In this document: positions 15,457 through 24,677 of the stretch, piece after piece
How positions within the stretch are numbered: position 1 is the first letter of the stretch
Layout of the letters: every line of letters begins with the position of its first letter
DNA from: Microbacterium paludicola
GTDB taxonomy: Bacteria > Actinomycetota > Actinomycetes > Actinomycetales > Microbacteriaceae
Direction of reading: 5' to 3'
DNA length: 64,000 nt
Assembly: GCF_015235415.1 (NCBI RefSeq)
Contig: NZ_JADGLL010000015.1
Span: 1-64,000 of the forward strand
The notes under the pieces: generated by a model
Told to the model about the DNA's origin: nothing
Databases searched by the model: none
Seen by the model: only the letters and a program-made list of their open reading frames with translations
Program-made: the position numbers and the translations under genes

Positions 15457-16416
15457 ATGCAGACCACCCTTAAGCGCGGCCTCGCGCTGACCGCGGGCCT
15501 CACGCTCGCATTCGGACTCGCCGCCTGCTCGTCCACCCCGGCGGCGGAGGAAACCCCCGCCGGCGAGGCGCCCGCCGCAGAGGCCCCCGCGACCGAGGGC
15601 ACGTTCGCGAAGGACGAGAACACGATCGTCTTCGCCACGCTCCCCGACCACGAGGGCGCCGAGCAGGACGCTCAGCCGATCGCCGACTGGATCGCCGAGA
15701 TCACCGGCAAGAACGTCGAGCTGTACCAGGCCACCGACTACACCGCCGTCGTGCAGGGCCTCGCGTCCGACAAGATCGATGTGGCGCAGATCTCCGCCTT
15801 CACCTACTACCAGACGCAGGCGGCAGGCGGCGAGATCGAGCCCATCGGCGCGCAGATCACGGAGGAGGGCGCCGAGCCCGGCTACTTCTCGGTCGCCATC
15901 AAGAACCCGGCCGCCACCGACGTCGCGTCGCTCGCCGACTTCGCCGACCAGCCGATCTGCTTCGTCAACCCGACCTCGACCTCGGGCTTCGCCGTCCCCA
16001 TGGGCGGCCTGCTCGACGCCGGCGTGACCGTCGCGGAGGAGAACCGCCTCTTCGGCGAGGAGCACGACCTCAACGCGGCGAAGGTCGCCGAGGGCGTCGA
16101 CTGCCAGGTCGGCTTCGCGCAGGACGTGGACGCCGACCCGCTGATCGAGGCCGGCGAGCTCGAGGAGGTCGACCGCGTGCAGGTTCCGGCCGCCCCGATC
16201 GTCATGCAGTCGGCTCTGCCGCAGGACGTCAAGGACCAGCTGACCGCCGCCATCGCCGACTCCACGCAGGAGTCGCTCACCGACGCGGGCATCGAGCTGA
16301 ACGACTTCCTCAAGGAGAGCTGGTTCGGCTTCGGCAAGGTCGACGACGCGTACTACGACCTGATCCGCACCCTCTGCACCGAGATCGCCGACGAGGTCGA
16401 GGCCTGCCGCGCGTAA
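15457..16416 (+). CDS. phnD: Phosphonate ABC transporter substrate-binding lipoprotein (PhnD type)
   Basis: 319 residues. The signal peptide ends in the lipobox LAAC and a Pro/Glu/Ala linker tethers the mature protein. The PhnD-like core is clear: IVFATLPDHEGAEQDAQPIADWI, VQGLASDKIDVAQISAFTYYQ and ICFVNPTSTSGF. The start at 15457 has a GGAAGG ribosome site 5 nt upstream; a longer frame from 15208 crosses the promoter. It heads a phnD-phnC-phnE-oxidoreductase operon. Ligand could be a phosphonate or phosphite. Confidence 0.9.
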   Translation: MQTTLKRGLALTAGLTLAFGLAACSSTPAAEETPAGEAPAAEAPATEGTFAKDENTIVFATLPDHEGAEQDAQPIADWIAEITGKNVELYQATDYTAVVQGLASDKIDVAQISAFTYYQTQAAGGEIEPIGAQITEEGAEPGYFSVAIKNPAATDVASLADFADQPICFVNPTSTSGFAVPMGGLLDAGVTVAEENRLFGEEHDLNAAKVAEGVDCQVGFAQDVDADPLIEAGELEEVDRVQVPAAPIVMQSALPQDVKDQLTAAIADSTQESLTDAGIELNDFLKESWFGFGKVDDAYYDLIRTLCTEIADEVEACRA

Positions 16417-16461
16417 GCGCCGCACGCCCCTCCCCCTCGGACACAGCGAAAGCACACTGAG

Positions 16462-17364
16462 ATGACGAACAGCGACACCCCCACCGCCACGGCGGTTCAG
16501 ATCACCGATCTGGGCAAGACCTATCCCGGGGCCACCGGGCCGGCCTTGACGGGGGTGTCGCTGTCCGTCGCTCCCGGCGAGATCGTCGTCCTGCTGGGCC
16601 TGTCCGGCTCCGGCAAGTCGACCCTCCTCCGCCACATCAACGGTCTCGAGACCCCGAGCACCGGCTCGGTCGTGTCGCTCGGTCACGACGTCGCCTCGCT
16701 GAAGGGCCGCGCGCTGCGCGAGCTGCGCGGCCGCGTCGGCTTCATCTTCCAGCAGTTCGAGCTCGTCGGTCCGCTGACCGTGCTCGAGAACGTGCTGACC
16801 GGCGCGCTGTCGACCCTCGGCGGTCCGCGCGTCGGCCTCTTCATGTACCCCAAGTCCCTGCGCGAGAAGGCGCTCGGCCACCTCGACCGCGTCGGTCTGC
16901 TCGAACGCGCCTACCAGCGCGCCGACACACTCTCCGGCGGCCAGCAGCAGCGCGTGGCGATCGCCCGCGCCCTCATGCAGGATCCGGACATCCTGCTCGC
17001 CGACGAGCCGGTCGCATCCCTCGACCCGGAATCCAGCAGCCAGGTGATGGCCCTCATCCGCGAGATCGCGGCCGAGCGCGGCCTCACCGTCGTCTGCTCG
17101 CTTCACCAGGTCGACCTCGCGCTCAGCTGGGGCGACCGGATCGTCGGCCTGCGCGCCGGCGAGGTCGTGCTCGACATGACGACCGAGAACCTCACGCGCG
17201 AGCAGGTCATGGAGATCTACGGCCGCGTCGCCACGACGACGGCAGAGATCGACGCGGTCACCGCCGAGCTCGCCGAGGCTCGCGAGCAGGTGCTCGCGGC
17301 CGAGATCCGCCGCAACGCCGGCGAGCGCCTGCAGCAGGGCTTCGCCGAGGAGGACCCGTCGTGA
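16462..17364 (+). CDS. phnC: Phosphonate ABC transporter ATP-binding protein (PhnC type)
   Basis: 300 residues. Walker A GLSGSGKST, signature LSGGQQQRVAIARAL and Walker B ILLADEPVASLDP are intact. FQQFELVGPLTVLENVLTGAL is characteristic of PhnC. The C-terminal 40 residues form an extra Glu/Arg-rich helix beyond the usual length of about 260. It ends in a GTGA overlap with the permease. Confidence 0.92.
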   Translation: MTNSDTPTATAVQITDLGKTYPGATGPALTGVSLSVAPGEIVVLLGLSGSGKSTLLRHINGLETPSTGSVVSLGHDVASLKGRALRELRGRVGFIFQQFELVGPLTVLENVLTGALSTLGGPRVGLFMYPKSLREKALGHLDRVGLLERAYQRADTLSGGQQQRVAIARALMQDPDILLADEPVASLDPESSSQVMALIREIAAERGLTVVCSLHQVDLALSWGDRIVGLRAGEVVLDMTTENLTREQVMEIYGRVATTTAEIDAVTAELAEAREQVLAAEIRRNAGERLQQGFAEEDPS

Positions 17365-19181
17365 CGGCTCCCGCCGTCCAGGTCGGACTCGCCGACCGCA
17401 TCACAGCCGTCCCGCGTCCCGCTCCGCGGCTGTCGACCGTCGTGTCGTACGCCGTCATCATCGGGGTGCTGGGCCTCGGGGTGTGGTCGTTCATCGCGCT
17501 CGACTACAACCTCGCGAACTTCGGCACCACGGGCGACAACATCGCACGATTCCTGAACTCGGCGACGCCCATGCAGTGGCCCGGGTTCGAGGTGATGGCG
17601 ACCGTGGGCGCCGGCGGCGCCAAGGTCTTCACGATCGAGTGGGTCGGCTGGGAGCCGGTCGGGCACATGATCGAGGCAATCGCGATCACGCTCGCGATCA
17701 CGATCGCCGCGACGTTCCTGTCCGCCCTCCTCTCCATCCCCGTCGCCTACGGCGCCGCCCAGAACACGACTCCCGGTCCGACCGTGATGGCGATCTGCCG
17801 CGGCATCGGCGTGCTCGCCCGCGCGGTGCCCGACATCGTCTTCGTCGTGTTCTTCGCGTTCCTCTGGTTCAACTCGGGCACGCTGCCGGCGATCGTCGCC
17901 GTCGCCCTCCACTCCGTCGGCATGATCTCGAAGATGTTCGCGGACGCCATCGAGCAGATCGACGAGGGCCCGCGCCTCGCGGTGCGCTCGGCCGGCGGGT
18001 CGAAGATCCAGGAGTTCTGGACGGGCGTCGTGCCGCAGGCCCTGCCCGCGTGGATCGCCGTCACCCTCCACCGCGCTGACATCAACCTGCGCGGCACGGT
18101 CATCCTCGGCGTCGTCGGCGTCGTGGGTCTCGGCTACGACCTCGACGAGGCTCTGCACGCCGGCCCCTCGGGCCTGCGCCGCGTCATCCCGCTCGTGCTC
18201 GTGATCATCGTGCTGTGCCTGGCGTTCGAGATCATCTCGTCGCTTGTGCGCGCCCGCCTGCTCGGCGTCGAGCCCACGGGCAAACGCCTCGGCGACGTCG
18301 TCGCGCGGGCCGCATCGAAGAACAAGGCCGCGGCGCCCGCGCTGGCCGCCGTGGCCGCCGAGCGCGACCCCGACAAGCGCATCGCGAACGCCCTGAAGCG
18401 TCCCTGGGATCGCCGTCGCCTCGCGTCGACGATCTGGATCTGGGTCGGCATCGCCGTCGTCGTCGCCTCCTTCCTCTACTGCGCGCCCAACGTGGCGAAG
18501 ATCTTCGCCCCCGAGTGGGACCAGGTGAACAACCCCGCCCTCGACCGCGCCCTGTGGCCGCCCACGATCGGCGATCGCACCTGGGCCGTGGTGCTCGATG
18601 CCGTGCTGACGACGCTGAAGGTCGCGTTCACGGCGACCCTGATCGCCGCGGTCATCTCGGCCTTCGTCGGCCCGCTGTCGGCGCGCAACGTCGCGCCGGC
18701 GCGCTGGGTGCGCAGCCTGTTCCGCGGCATCACGATCTTCCTACGCGCGGTGCCCGAGCTCGTCGTGGCCATCCTGTTCATCATCGCGACCGGCTTCGGC
18801 GCGCAGGCGGCGGCGCTCGCGCTCGGCGTCGGCGGCGTGGGCCTGCTCGGCAAGCTCATCGGCGACTCCATGGAGGAGGTGCCGAACGGCCCCGAGCGCG
18901 CGCTCTCCGCGGCGGGCGGCACGCGGCCGCAGGTGTTCTTCTCCTCGACCGTCCCGCTGTCGGTCCCGGCCCTCGTCAGCCACCTGATGTACGTGCTCGA
19001 CCACAACATCCGCTCCGCGACGCTGCTCGGCGTCGTCGGCGCGGGCGGCATCGGCTTCCTGCTGCTCAACGCCCTGCAGGGACGTCACTTCGACCAGGTG
19101 AACGCCTTCCTGTTCGTGATCATCGCGATGGTGGTCGTCGTCGAGGGCGCGTCGGTCCTGATCCGCCGCGCCCTGAAGTGA
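17361..19181 (+). CDS. phnE: Fused phosphonate ABC permease (two PhnE domains in one chain)
   Basis: 606 residues, about twice the size of a single PhnE. Each half has a MetI-like permease domain with a conserved loop: IEQIDEGPRLAVRSAGGS in the first (about residues 90-300) and MEEVPNGPERALSAAGGT in the second (about 380-600). Single PhnE proteins usually act as homo- or heterodimers, so this chain supplies the whole channel. The GTG start overlaps the phnC stop and its own stop overlaps the next ATG (TGATG). Confidence 0.92.
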   Translation: MTAPAVQVGLADRITAVPRPAPRLSTVVSYAVIIGVLGLGVWSFIALDYNLANFGTTGDNIARFLNSATPMQWPGFEVMATVGAGGAKVFTIEWVGWEPVGHMIEAIAITLAITIAATFLSALLSIPVAYGAAQNTTPGPTVMAICRGIGVLARAVPDIVFVVFFAFLWFNSGTLPAIVAVALHSVGMISKMFADAIEQIDEGPRLAVRSAGGSKIQEFWTGVVPQALPAWIAVTLHRADINLRGTVILGVVGVVGLGYDLDEALHAGPSGLRRVIPLVLVIIVLCLAFEIISSLVRARLLGVEPTGKRLGDVVARAASKNKAAAPALAAVAAERDPDKRIANALKRPWDRRRLASTIWIWVGIAVVVASFLYCAPNVAKIFAPEWDQVNNPALDRALWPPTIGDRTWAVVLDAVLTTLKVAFTATLIAAVISAFVGPLSARNVAPARWVRSLFRGITIFLRAVPELVVAILFIIATGFGAQAAALALGVGGVGLLGKLIGDSMEEVPNGPERALSAAGGTRPQVFFSSTVPLSVPALVSHLMYVLDHNIRSATLLGVVGAGGIGFLLLNALQGRHFDQVNAFLFVIIAMVVVVEGASVLIRRALK

Positions 19182-20260
19182 TGCCCGACCGCTACGACCT
19201 CGCGGTCGTCGGCGCCGGCATCCTCGGCCTCGGCCACGCCGCCGCGGCGATGGAGCGCGGGCTGAAGGTCGTCGTGGTCGACCGCGCCACGGCGATCACC
19301 GGCGCCACGGTGCGCAACTTCGGTCACGTCGGCACGACGATGCAGGCCGGCGAGGGCCGCGACTACGCGGAGCGGGCGCGGGAGCTGTGGCTGCGCTACG
19401 CACCGCGCGCCGGGTTCTGGCTGCGTCAGACCGGCACGCTCATGGTCGCGCACGCCGAGGACGAGCTCGCGGTGCTGAGCGAGTCGGTTCCCGGTCAGCT
19501 TCTGGACGGCGAGGCGGTGCGCCACCGCGTGCCGGTGCCCGGCGCGATCGGCGGCGCGTTCCTGCCACGCGATCTGCAGGTCGACCCGCGGGAGGCGGCG
19601 CCCCGGCTCGCCGACTACCTGTCGCGCCGCGGGGTCGACTTCCGCTGGCGCACCACCGCTCTCGGCGTCGAGCCCGGCATGCTGCACACGAGCCGCGGCG
19701 AGATCTCGGCGAGCGCGATCGTCTTCGCCGTGAACTTCGACGTCGACCACCTCTTCCCCGGGATCGCCGAGGAGCACGGGATCATCCGCTGCGGGCTCGA
19801 CATGATGCTCGCCGACGGCGTCGGCCTCGGGGTGCCGCTGCTGACCGGATCGTCCCTGCTGCGGTACTCGGCGTTCGCCGGCACTCCCTCCGTCGCCCGG
19901 CTGCGGGACCGCCTGCATGCCGAGCAGCCCGAGCTGATCGCGCGAGACGTCAACCAGATGTACACCGAGCGTCCCGACGGCACGCTCGTCGTCGGCGACA
20001 CGCACTACCGCGACGTGACCGTGACGCCGTTCCAGGACGAGGCGGCGTTCGAGCTGCTGGAGCGACGCGCGCGCGAGCTGTTCGGCCGATCCGAGCTGCG
20101 CATCCGCCAGCGCTGGCAGGGCGTCTACGCGTCGGCACCGCGGGACTTCCTGCGGGCCGCCCCGATGGACGGTGTGCGCGTCGTGTCGGTCACGACCGGC
20201 ATCGGCATGACGACGGGCCTGGGCCTCGCCGAGTCGGTCGTGTCGGACCTGTTCGGCTGA
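19181..20260 (+). CDS. FAD-dependent oxidoreductase of the phosphonate-associated DAO type (TIGR03364-like)
   Basis: 359 residues. The N-terminus LAVVGAGILGLGHA is the FAD-binding GxGxxG motif and VVDRATAITGATVRNFGHVG the following Rossmann segment. A C-terminal GIGMTTGLGLAESV closes the FAD site. The sequence resembles the D-amino-acid-oxidase-like family TIGR03364, which is known to sit beside phosphonate genes and is thought to oxidise aminophosphonates related to 2-aminoethylphosphonate. Position as the fourth gene of the phn operon, overlapping phnE by 1 nt, supports this. No C-P-cleaving phosphonatase follows; a repeat cluster comes next. Confidence 0.82.
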   Translation: MPDRYDLAVVGAGILGLGHAAAAMERGLKVVVVDRATAITGATVRNFGHVGTTMQAGEGRDYAERARELWLRYAPRAGFWLRQTGTLMVAHAEDELAVLSESVPGQLLDGEAVRHRVPVPGAIGGAFLPRDLQVDPREAAPRLADYLSRRGVDFRWRTTALGVEPGMLHTSRGEISASAIVFAVNFDVDHLFPGIAEEHGIIRCGLDMMLADGVGLGVPLLTGSSLLRYSAFAGTPSVARLRDRLHAEQPELIARDVNQMYTERPDGTLVVGDTHYRDVTVTPFQDEAAFELLERRARELFGRSELRIRQRWQGVYASAPRDFLRAAPMDGVRVVSVTTGIGMTTGLGLAESVVSDLFG

Positions 20261-20270
20261 TCGCGCCGCG

Positions 20271-20509
20271 ACCGGTCGTTGAGCGGAGTGAGCGCCAGCG
20301 AGGAGTCGAAGCCATCGGTCGTGGACCTGTTACGGCGGCTTCGACTCGCTGGCGCTCGCTCAGCCCGTTTCGACTCCGCTTCGCTCCGCTCAACGACCAG
20401 AAGGCGGAACGACCAGCGGGCGAGTCACCCACCGGTCGTTGAGCGGAGTGAGCGCCAGCGAACGCAGTCGAAACGGGTTGAGCGACGAGCGCCAGCGAGG
20501 AGTCGAAAG
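20271..20509. repeat. Cluster of five dispersed intergenic repeats in both orientations
   Basis: Units at 20271-20310 (+), 20339-20367 (-), 20368-20398 (-), 20431-20475 (+) and 20476-20509 (+). The core reads roughly GTTGAGCGGAGTGAGCG, then CCAGCGAGGAGTCGAA. The first and fourth units are identical over 31 nt. The cluster fills the 269-bp gap between the convergent oxidoreductase and acetyltransferase genes. Opposed units can fold into long hairpins and might end transcription from both sides. Same family as the single copies at 10662 and 51877. Confidence 0.9.
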
Positions 20510-20529
20510 CAGCGGCGGTGCGCCGCGGG

Positions 20530-21156
20530 TCAGTCGTCGCTGCCGAAGATCCGCTTCAGCATGCCGGTCTTCTTCTTCGGGTTGAGCTGCTTCTGCAGGT
20601 ACACGGTGCCGAGCCAGCGATCGAACTTGTAGCCGACCTTGCCCATCCGGCCCACCTCCACGAAGCCGAGCTTCTCGTGCAGCGCGATCGAGCTCTCGGC
20701 GCCCTTGTCGCTGATCACGGCGACGAGCTGGCGCAGGCCGATCTCCTCGCAGGCCTCGATGAGCGCCTCGAGCAGCGCGCGCCCGAGGCCCTTTCCCCGC
20801 GCCGCCTGGCCGAGGTAGATCGAGTTCTCCACCGTGTAGCGGAACGCCGACTTGCCCGCCCACGGCGACACCAGCGCGTATCCCAGCACCTGGCCGCTCG
20901 GGCTCACGGCCACGAGGAACGGCAGGCCGAGCTTCTGCAGGTGGTCGAACTTCTCGCGCCACCGCTTGTGGCTCCAGGCCTTCTCGTCGAAGGTGACCAC
21001 CGAGTTGCGCACGTAGTAGTTGTAGATCTCGCGGATGTCGGGGATGTCCGCGGGCGTCGCCGGCCGGATCTCGTACGTGAAGGGCCGCTCGGGGGCGGGC
21101 CGCTTCTGCAGGTGCCGCGGCAGCACGCGGCGCTTCTGGTACTCCTCCTCCAGCAT
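20530..21156 (-). CDS. GNAT family N-acetyltransferase (phosphinothricin acetyltransferase-like)
   Basis: 208 residues. The core from about residue 30 reads YEIRPATPADIPDIREIYN, YYVRNSVVTFDE, then GQAARGKGLGRALLEALIEA (acetyl-CoA loop) and ALHEKLGFVEVG. This pattern matches the Pat/Bar/MnaT branch of GNAT, which acetylates phosphinothricin, methionine sulfone or related amines. An N-terminal extension of about 25 basic residues is unusual. The ATG at 21156 is preferred over 21201, which lies inside ung. It is the last gene of a PRTase-ung-GNAT run on this strand. Confidence 0.82.
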   Translation of the reverse strand: MLEEEYQKRRVLPRHLQKRPAPERPFTYEIRPATPADIPDIREIYNYYVRNSVVTFDEKAWSHKRWREKFDHLQKLGLPFLVAVSPSGQVLGYALVSPWAGKSAFRYTVENSIYLGQAARGKGLGRALLEALIEACEEIGLRQLVAVISDKGAESSIALHEKLGFVEVGRMGKVGYKFDRWLGTVYLQKQLNPKKKTGMLKRIFGSDD

Positions 21157-21166
21157 GGGTCTCAGC

Positions 21167-21859
21167 CTATGCCGGGATGCGCCAGTCGACCGGGGCCGCA
21201 CCCTGCTGCTCGAGCAGCGAGTTCACGCGCGAGAACGGCCGGGACCCGAAGAACCCGCGGCTCGCCGACAGCGGCGAGGGGTGCGCCGACTCGACCCAGG
21301 GCGTCGCGCCGAGCATCGGCTTCAGGCCCGAGGCGTCGCGCCCCCACAGGATCGCGACGAGCGGCGCGTCCCGCTCGACGAGCGTGCGGATCGCGTGCTC
21401 GGTCACCTTCTCCCAGCCCCAGCCCCGGTGTGATGCGGGAGCGCCGGGGCGCACGGTGAGCACCCGGTTGAGCAGCATGACCCCCTGGTCGCTCCAGGCC
21501 GACAGTTCGCCGTGCGGGGCGGGCGCGATGCCGAGGTCGTCCTGCAGCTCGCGGTAGATGTTGCCGAGGCTCCGCGGCAGCGGGCGCACGTGCTTCTCGA
21601 CCGCGAAGGACAGGCCGATCGGATGCCCCGGGGTCGGGTACGGATCCTGGCCGACGATCAGCACGCGCACGTCCGCGAGCGGCCGTTGGAACGCGCGCAG
21701 CACGTGCTCCCCGGCGGGCAGATACCCGTGCCCGGCGGCGACCTCGCCGCGCAGCCTCTCCCCGAGGGCGGCGATGTCGCCGGCGACGGGCGCGAGGGCC
21801 TCGGCCCAGCCCGGATCCATCAGTCCGGCCGCGGCGAGCTCCGGCAGCGTCATCGCCAT
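21167..21859 (-). CDS. ung: Uracil-DNA glycosylase
   Basis: 230 residues, the normal family-1 length. The catalytic motif [16 protein letters not shown] contains the Asp that activates water, and [13 protein letters not shown] holds the conserved His of the leucine loop. It removes uracil from DNA in the cytosol. The ATG at 21859 starts 1 nt after the stop of the phosphoribosyltransferase gene, so coupling is likely; a second in-frame ATG at 21853 is possible. Confidence 0.95.
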   Translation of the reverse strand: MAMTLPELAAAGLMDPGWAEALAPVAGDIAALGERLRGEVAAGHGYLPAGEHVLRAFQRPLADVRVLIVGQDPYPTPGHPIGLSFAVEKHVRPLPRSLGNIYRELQDDLGIAPAPHGELSAWSDQGVMLLNRVLTVRPGAPASHRGWGWEKVTEHAIRTLVERDAPLVAILWGRDASGLKPMLGATPWVESAHPSPLSASRGFFGSRPFSRVNSLLEQQGAAPVDWRIPA

Positions 21860-21860
21860 G

Positions 21861-22367
21861 TCAGGCGGATGCCTCCAGGCCCGCGTCCTCCTCGCGCACG
21901 GTTCCCTTCCACGACCACGGGAAGTCGATCCACAGATCCGTCGCCTTCCAGGCGTAGTCCGGCTCGATGATCGTCGTCGGCTTGGTGTAGATCGTGACGG
22001 AGCGCACATCCGCTCCCCGCCCCTTGAGCAGGTCGACGGCGAGCGCGAGCGTGCGACCCGAGTCGGCGACGTCGTCGACGAGCAGCACGCGGCGTCCGTC
22101 GAGGTATGCCATGTCGAGCTCGGGCGGAAGCACCTCGGGCGCGTCGAGCACGGTGCCGATGCCGGTGTAGAACTCGACGTTCAGGGCACCGCAGTTCTTG
22201 GCGCCGAGGCCGTACGCGATCGCTCCGGCCGGCAGCAGCCCGCCGCGGGCGATCGCGACGACGACCTCCGGCTCGAAGCCGTCGGCGAGGATGCGCCGCG
22301 CGAGATCGCGGGTCGCTTCGCCGAAGCCGTCCCAGGTGAGCCGCTCGCGGATGTCGGTGTCTGCCAC
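21861..22367 (-). CDS. Purine-type phosphoribosyltransferase
   Basis: 168 residues starting with [20 protein letters not shown] is the PRPP-binding motif of type I phosphoribosyltransferases, and [21 protein letters not shown] the N-terminal loop. These resemble xanthine/guanine or hypoxanthine salvage enzymes such as Gpt-like proteins. A GGAAGG ribosome site sits 6 nt upstream of the GTG. It precedes ung by 1 nt. Exact base specificity cannot be told. Confidence 0.88.
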   Translation of the reverse strand: MADTDIRERLTWDGFGEATRDLARRILADGFEPEVVVAIARGGLLPAGAIAYGLGAKNCGALNVEFYTGIGTVLDAPEVLPPELDMAYLDGRRVLLVDDVADSGRTLALAVDLLKGRGADVRSVTIYTKPTTIIEPDYAWKATDLWIDFPWSWKGTVREEDAGLEASA

Positions 22368-22395
22368 GCGGGTCCTTCCAGTAGTGTGTGGGTGA

Positions 22396-23190
22396 TCAGT
22401 CGCGCGGCGTCAGGGGGCCGCGCGCAAGGATGTGCTGGGCCGACTGCGCGACGGGGCGCATCGTCACCAGGTCGAGGTTCACGTGGCCGGGCGCGTTCAG
22501 CGAGTAGGCGATCACGTCGGCGACGTCCTCGGCAACGAGCACGCCGTCCACGCCCTCGTACAACGCGTCCGCGGCGGCCTTGTCACCCAGGCGGTTGAGC
22601 GTGAACTCCTCGGTGTGAACCATGCCGGGGGCGATCTCGATCACCCGGATGGGCTCGCCGTTGAGCTCCTGCCGCAGGGCCTTGACCAGCATCCCCTCCC
22701 CCGCCTTGGCGGCGTTGTAGCCGCCGCCGCCCGGGTAGGCGACCTGCGCCGCGGTCGAGGTGACGAACAGGGTGTCCGCGTGGCCCGATCCGGATCGGAT
22801 GGCGTCGCGCAGCTGGGGCAGCAGGGCCTTCACCAGACGCTGGGCCGAGAGCACGTTGACCTCGAACATCCAGGTCCAGTCGTCGGCGTCGCCGTCCTCG
22901 ATGCGGTCGGTGCCGCGGGCGCCGCCGGCGACGTGGACGAGCGCCTGGATGCCGCCGGTGGCCGCGACGTGGGCGGCGAGCGCGTCGACGTCGGCCTGGG
23001 CGGTGAGGTCTGCCGCGAAGACGGCGGCACCGGTCTCATCCGCGAGGGCCTCGAGCCGATCGGCGCGGCGCGCGACGCCGAGCACGTCCCATCCGCTCGC
23101 CCGCAGGGCGCGCACCGTGGCGGCGCCGATCCCCGAGCTCGCTCCCGTCACGACCGCGCGCCGCGGGGCGCCTGCTTCGGTGTTCGTCAC
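22396..23190 (-). CDS. Short-chain dehydrogenase/reductase
   Basis: 264 residues. TGASSGIGAATV is the NAD(P)-binding motif, HVAGGA the NNAG-equivalent, and YPGGGGYNAAKAG the YxxxK active site with the Ser in FVTSTA. These are classical SDRs of the serine-3-dehydrogenase/YdfG-like group. The GTG at 23190 lies 6 nt after TAGGTT, giving a leaderless message. Substrate unknown. Confidence 0.9.
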   Translation of the reverse strand: MTNTEAGAPRRAVVTGASSGIGAATVRALRASGWDVLGVARRADRLEALADETGAAVFAADLTAQADVDALAAHVAATGGIQALVHVAGGARGTDRIEDGDADDWTWMFEVNVLSAQRLVKALLPQLRDAIRSGSGHADTLFVTSTAAQVAYPGGGGYNAAKAGEGMLVKALRQELNGEPIRVIEIAPGMVHTEEFTLNRLGDKAAADALYEGVDGVLVAEDVADVIAYSLNAPGHVNLDLVTMRPVAQSAQHILARGPLTPRD

Positions 23191-23196
23191 CTCTCA

Positions 23197-23202
23197 AACC
23201 TA
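23197..23202 (-). promoter_or_regulatory. -10 element (TAGGTT) of the SDR gene, leaderless
   Basis: TAGGTT, a 6-nt gap, then GTG at 23190. Confidence 0.6.
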
Positions 23203-23246
23203 CCCGGCCGTCATGCGGACGTATGTGACGCCGCGTGTCCGCTCCG

Positions 23247-23275
23247 TTGCCCGCCTCCGACGGCGGACGTAACGT
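23247..23275 (+). promoter_or_regulatory. Promoter candidate for metY (TTGCCC-N17-TAACGT)
   Basis: A -35-like TTGCCC at 23247-23252 and -10-like TAACGT at 23270-23275 with 17-nt spacing, giving an [12 protein letters not shown] leader of about 45 nt before the metY ribosome site. No SAM riboswitch fold was recognised in the gap. Confidence 0.5.
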
Positions 23276-23326
23276 CGGTGCAAGGCCGCGCACGGCCCGC
23301 CGACTTCACCCCGACCGGAGGTTCCC

Positions 23327-24655
23327 ATGGCCGAGAACACCTCGTCGCCGCAGCTGCGTTTCGAGACCCTGCAGATCCACGCCGGCGCTGCGCCGGATCC
23401 GGTCACGGGCGCCCGCGCGACGCCGATCTACCAGACGACGTCGTACGTGTTCCGCGACTCCGACCACGCGAAGAACCTGTTCGCGCTGGCGGAGCCCGGC
23501 AACATCTACACCCGCATCCAGAACCCGACGCAGGATGTCGTCGAGCAGCGCCTCGCCGCCCTCGAGGGCGGCACGGGCGCGCTGCTGGTGGCGAGCGGCC
23601 AGGCCGCCGAGACCTTCGCCGTGCTGAACATCGCGCAGGCCGGCGACCACATCGTCTCGTCGTCGTCGATCTACGGCGGCACGTACAACCTGTTCAAGTA
23701 CACGCTCGCGAAGCTCGGCATCGAGGTCTCGTTCGTCGAGAACCAGGACGACCCCGGCGCCTGGCGCGCGGCCGTCCGCCCGAACACGAAGCTGTTCTTC
23801 GCCGAGACGATCGGCAACCCGCAGATCAACGTGCTCGACATCCGCACGGTCGCCGACATCGCCCACGAGAACGGCGTGCCGCTCATCGTCGACAACACGA
23901 TCGCGACGCCGTACCTGATCCGCCCGTTCGAGCACGGCGCCGACATCATCGTCCACTCCGCGACCAAGTTCCTCGGCGGCCACGGCACGGTCATCGGCGG
24001 CGTCATCGTCGACGGCGGCCGCTTCCGCTGGTCGGAGAACGGCGAGAAGTTCCCGGGTCTCACGACGCCCGACCCCTCGTACCACGGCGCCGTCTACACC
24101 GATGCGGTCGGCGACGAGCTCGCCTACATCATCAAGGCGCGCGTGCAGCTGCTGCGCGACCTCGGCGCCTCGATCGCGCCGCAGAGCGCCTGGCAGCTCA
24201 TCCAGGGCATCGAGACCCTGTCGCTGCGCGTCGAGCGCCACGTGCACAACGCGCAGCAGGTGGCCGAGTGGCTCGAGAACCACCCCGACGTCGCGACCGT
24301 GAACTACTCGGGGCTTCCCACCTCGCCCTGGTACGCCGCGGCGAACACGTACGCCCCGAAGGGCGTGGGCGCCGTGCTGTCGTTCGAGCTCAAGGGCGGC
24401 GTGGACGCCGGCCGCACGTTCGTCGACTCGCTGCAGCTGTTCAGCCACCTGGCGAACATCGGCGACGTGCGCTCGCTCGTCATCCACCCCGCCTCGACGA
24501 CGCACTCGCAGCTGACCCCCGAGCAGCAGCTCAGCGCGGGTGTCACGCCCGGCCTCGTGCGCCTGTCGGTCGGCCTCGAGAACGTCGACGACCTGATCGC
24601 CGACCTCGAGCAGGCGCTCGCCGCGGCCCGCAGCATCTCGTCTGCCCGCGTCTGA
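23327..24655 (+). CDS. metY: O-acetylhomoserine aminocarboxypropyltransferase (O-acetylhomoserine sulfhydrylase)
   Basis: 442 residues, typical of MetY rather than the shorter MetB/MetZ. The PLP lysine lies in [12 protein letters not shown], the cofactor loop in [18 protein letters not shown], and the C-terminal [18 protein letters not shown] is conserved. It makes homocysteine from O-acetylhomoserine and sulfide in the cytosol. The ATG follows a CGGAGG ribosome site. metX, which makes its substrate, follows in the same direction, so the two form the acetylation route to methionine. Confidence 0.95.
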   Translation: MAENTSSPQLRFETLQIHAGAAPDPVTGARATPIYQTTSYVFRDSDHAKNLFALAEPGNIYTRIQNPTQDVVEQRLAALEGGTGALLVASGQAAETFAVLNIAQAGDHIVSSSSIYGGTYNLFKYTLAKLGIEVSFVENQDDPGAWRAAVRPNTKLFFAETIGNPQINVLDIRTVADIAHENGVPLIVDNTIATPYLIRPFEHGADIIVHSATKFLGGHGTVIGGVIVDGGRFRWSENGEKFPGLTTPDPSYHGAVYTDAVGDELAYIIKARVQLLRDLGASIAPQSAWQLIQGIETLSLRVERHVHNAQQVAEWLENHPDVATVNYSGLPTSPWYAAANTYAPKGVGAVLSFELKGGVDAGRTFVDSLQLFSHLANIGDVRSLVIHPASTTHSQLTPEQQLSAGVTPGLVRLSVGLENVDDLIADLEQALAAARSISSARV

Positions 24656-24677
24656 CCCGCGCGCCGCGAGAGTCCAC

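Noticed and set aside
20271..20509. Possible CRISPR array
   Set aside because: Repeat units are in both orientations with irregular spacing, and no cas genes are present.
23191..23326. SAM or cobalamin riboswitch ahead of metY
   Set aside because: The predicted leader is only about 50 nt and no conserved riboswitch core could be recognised.
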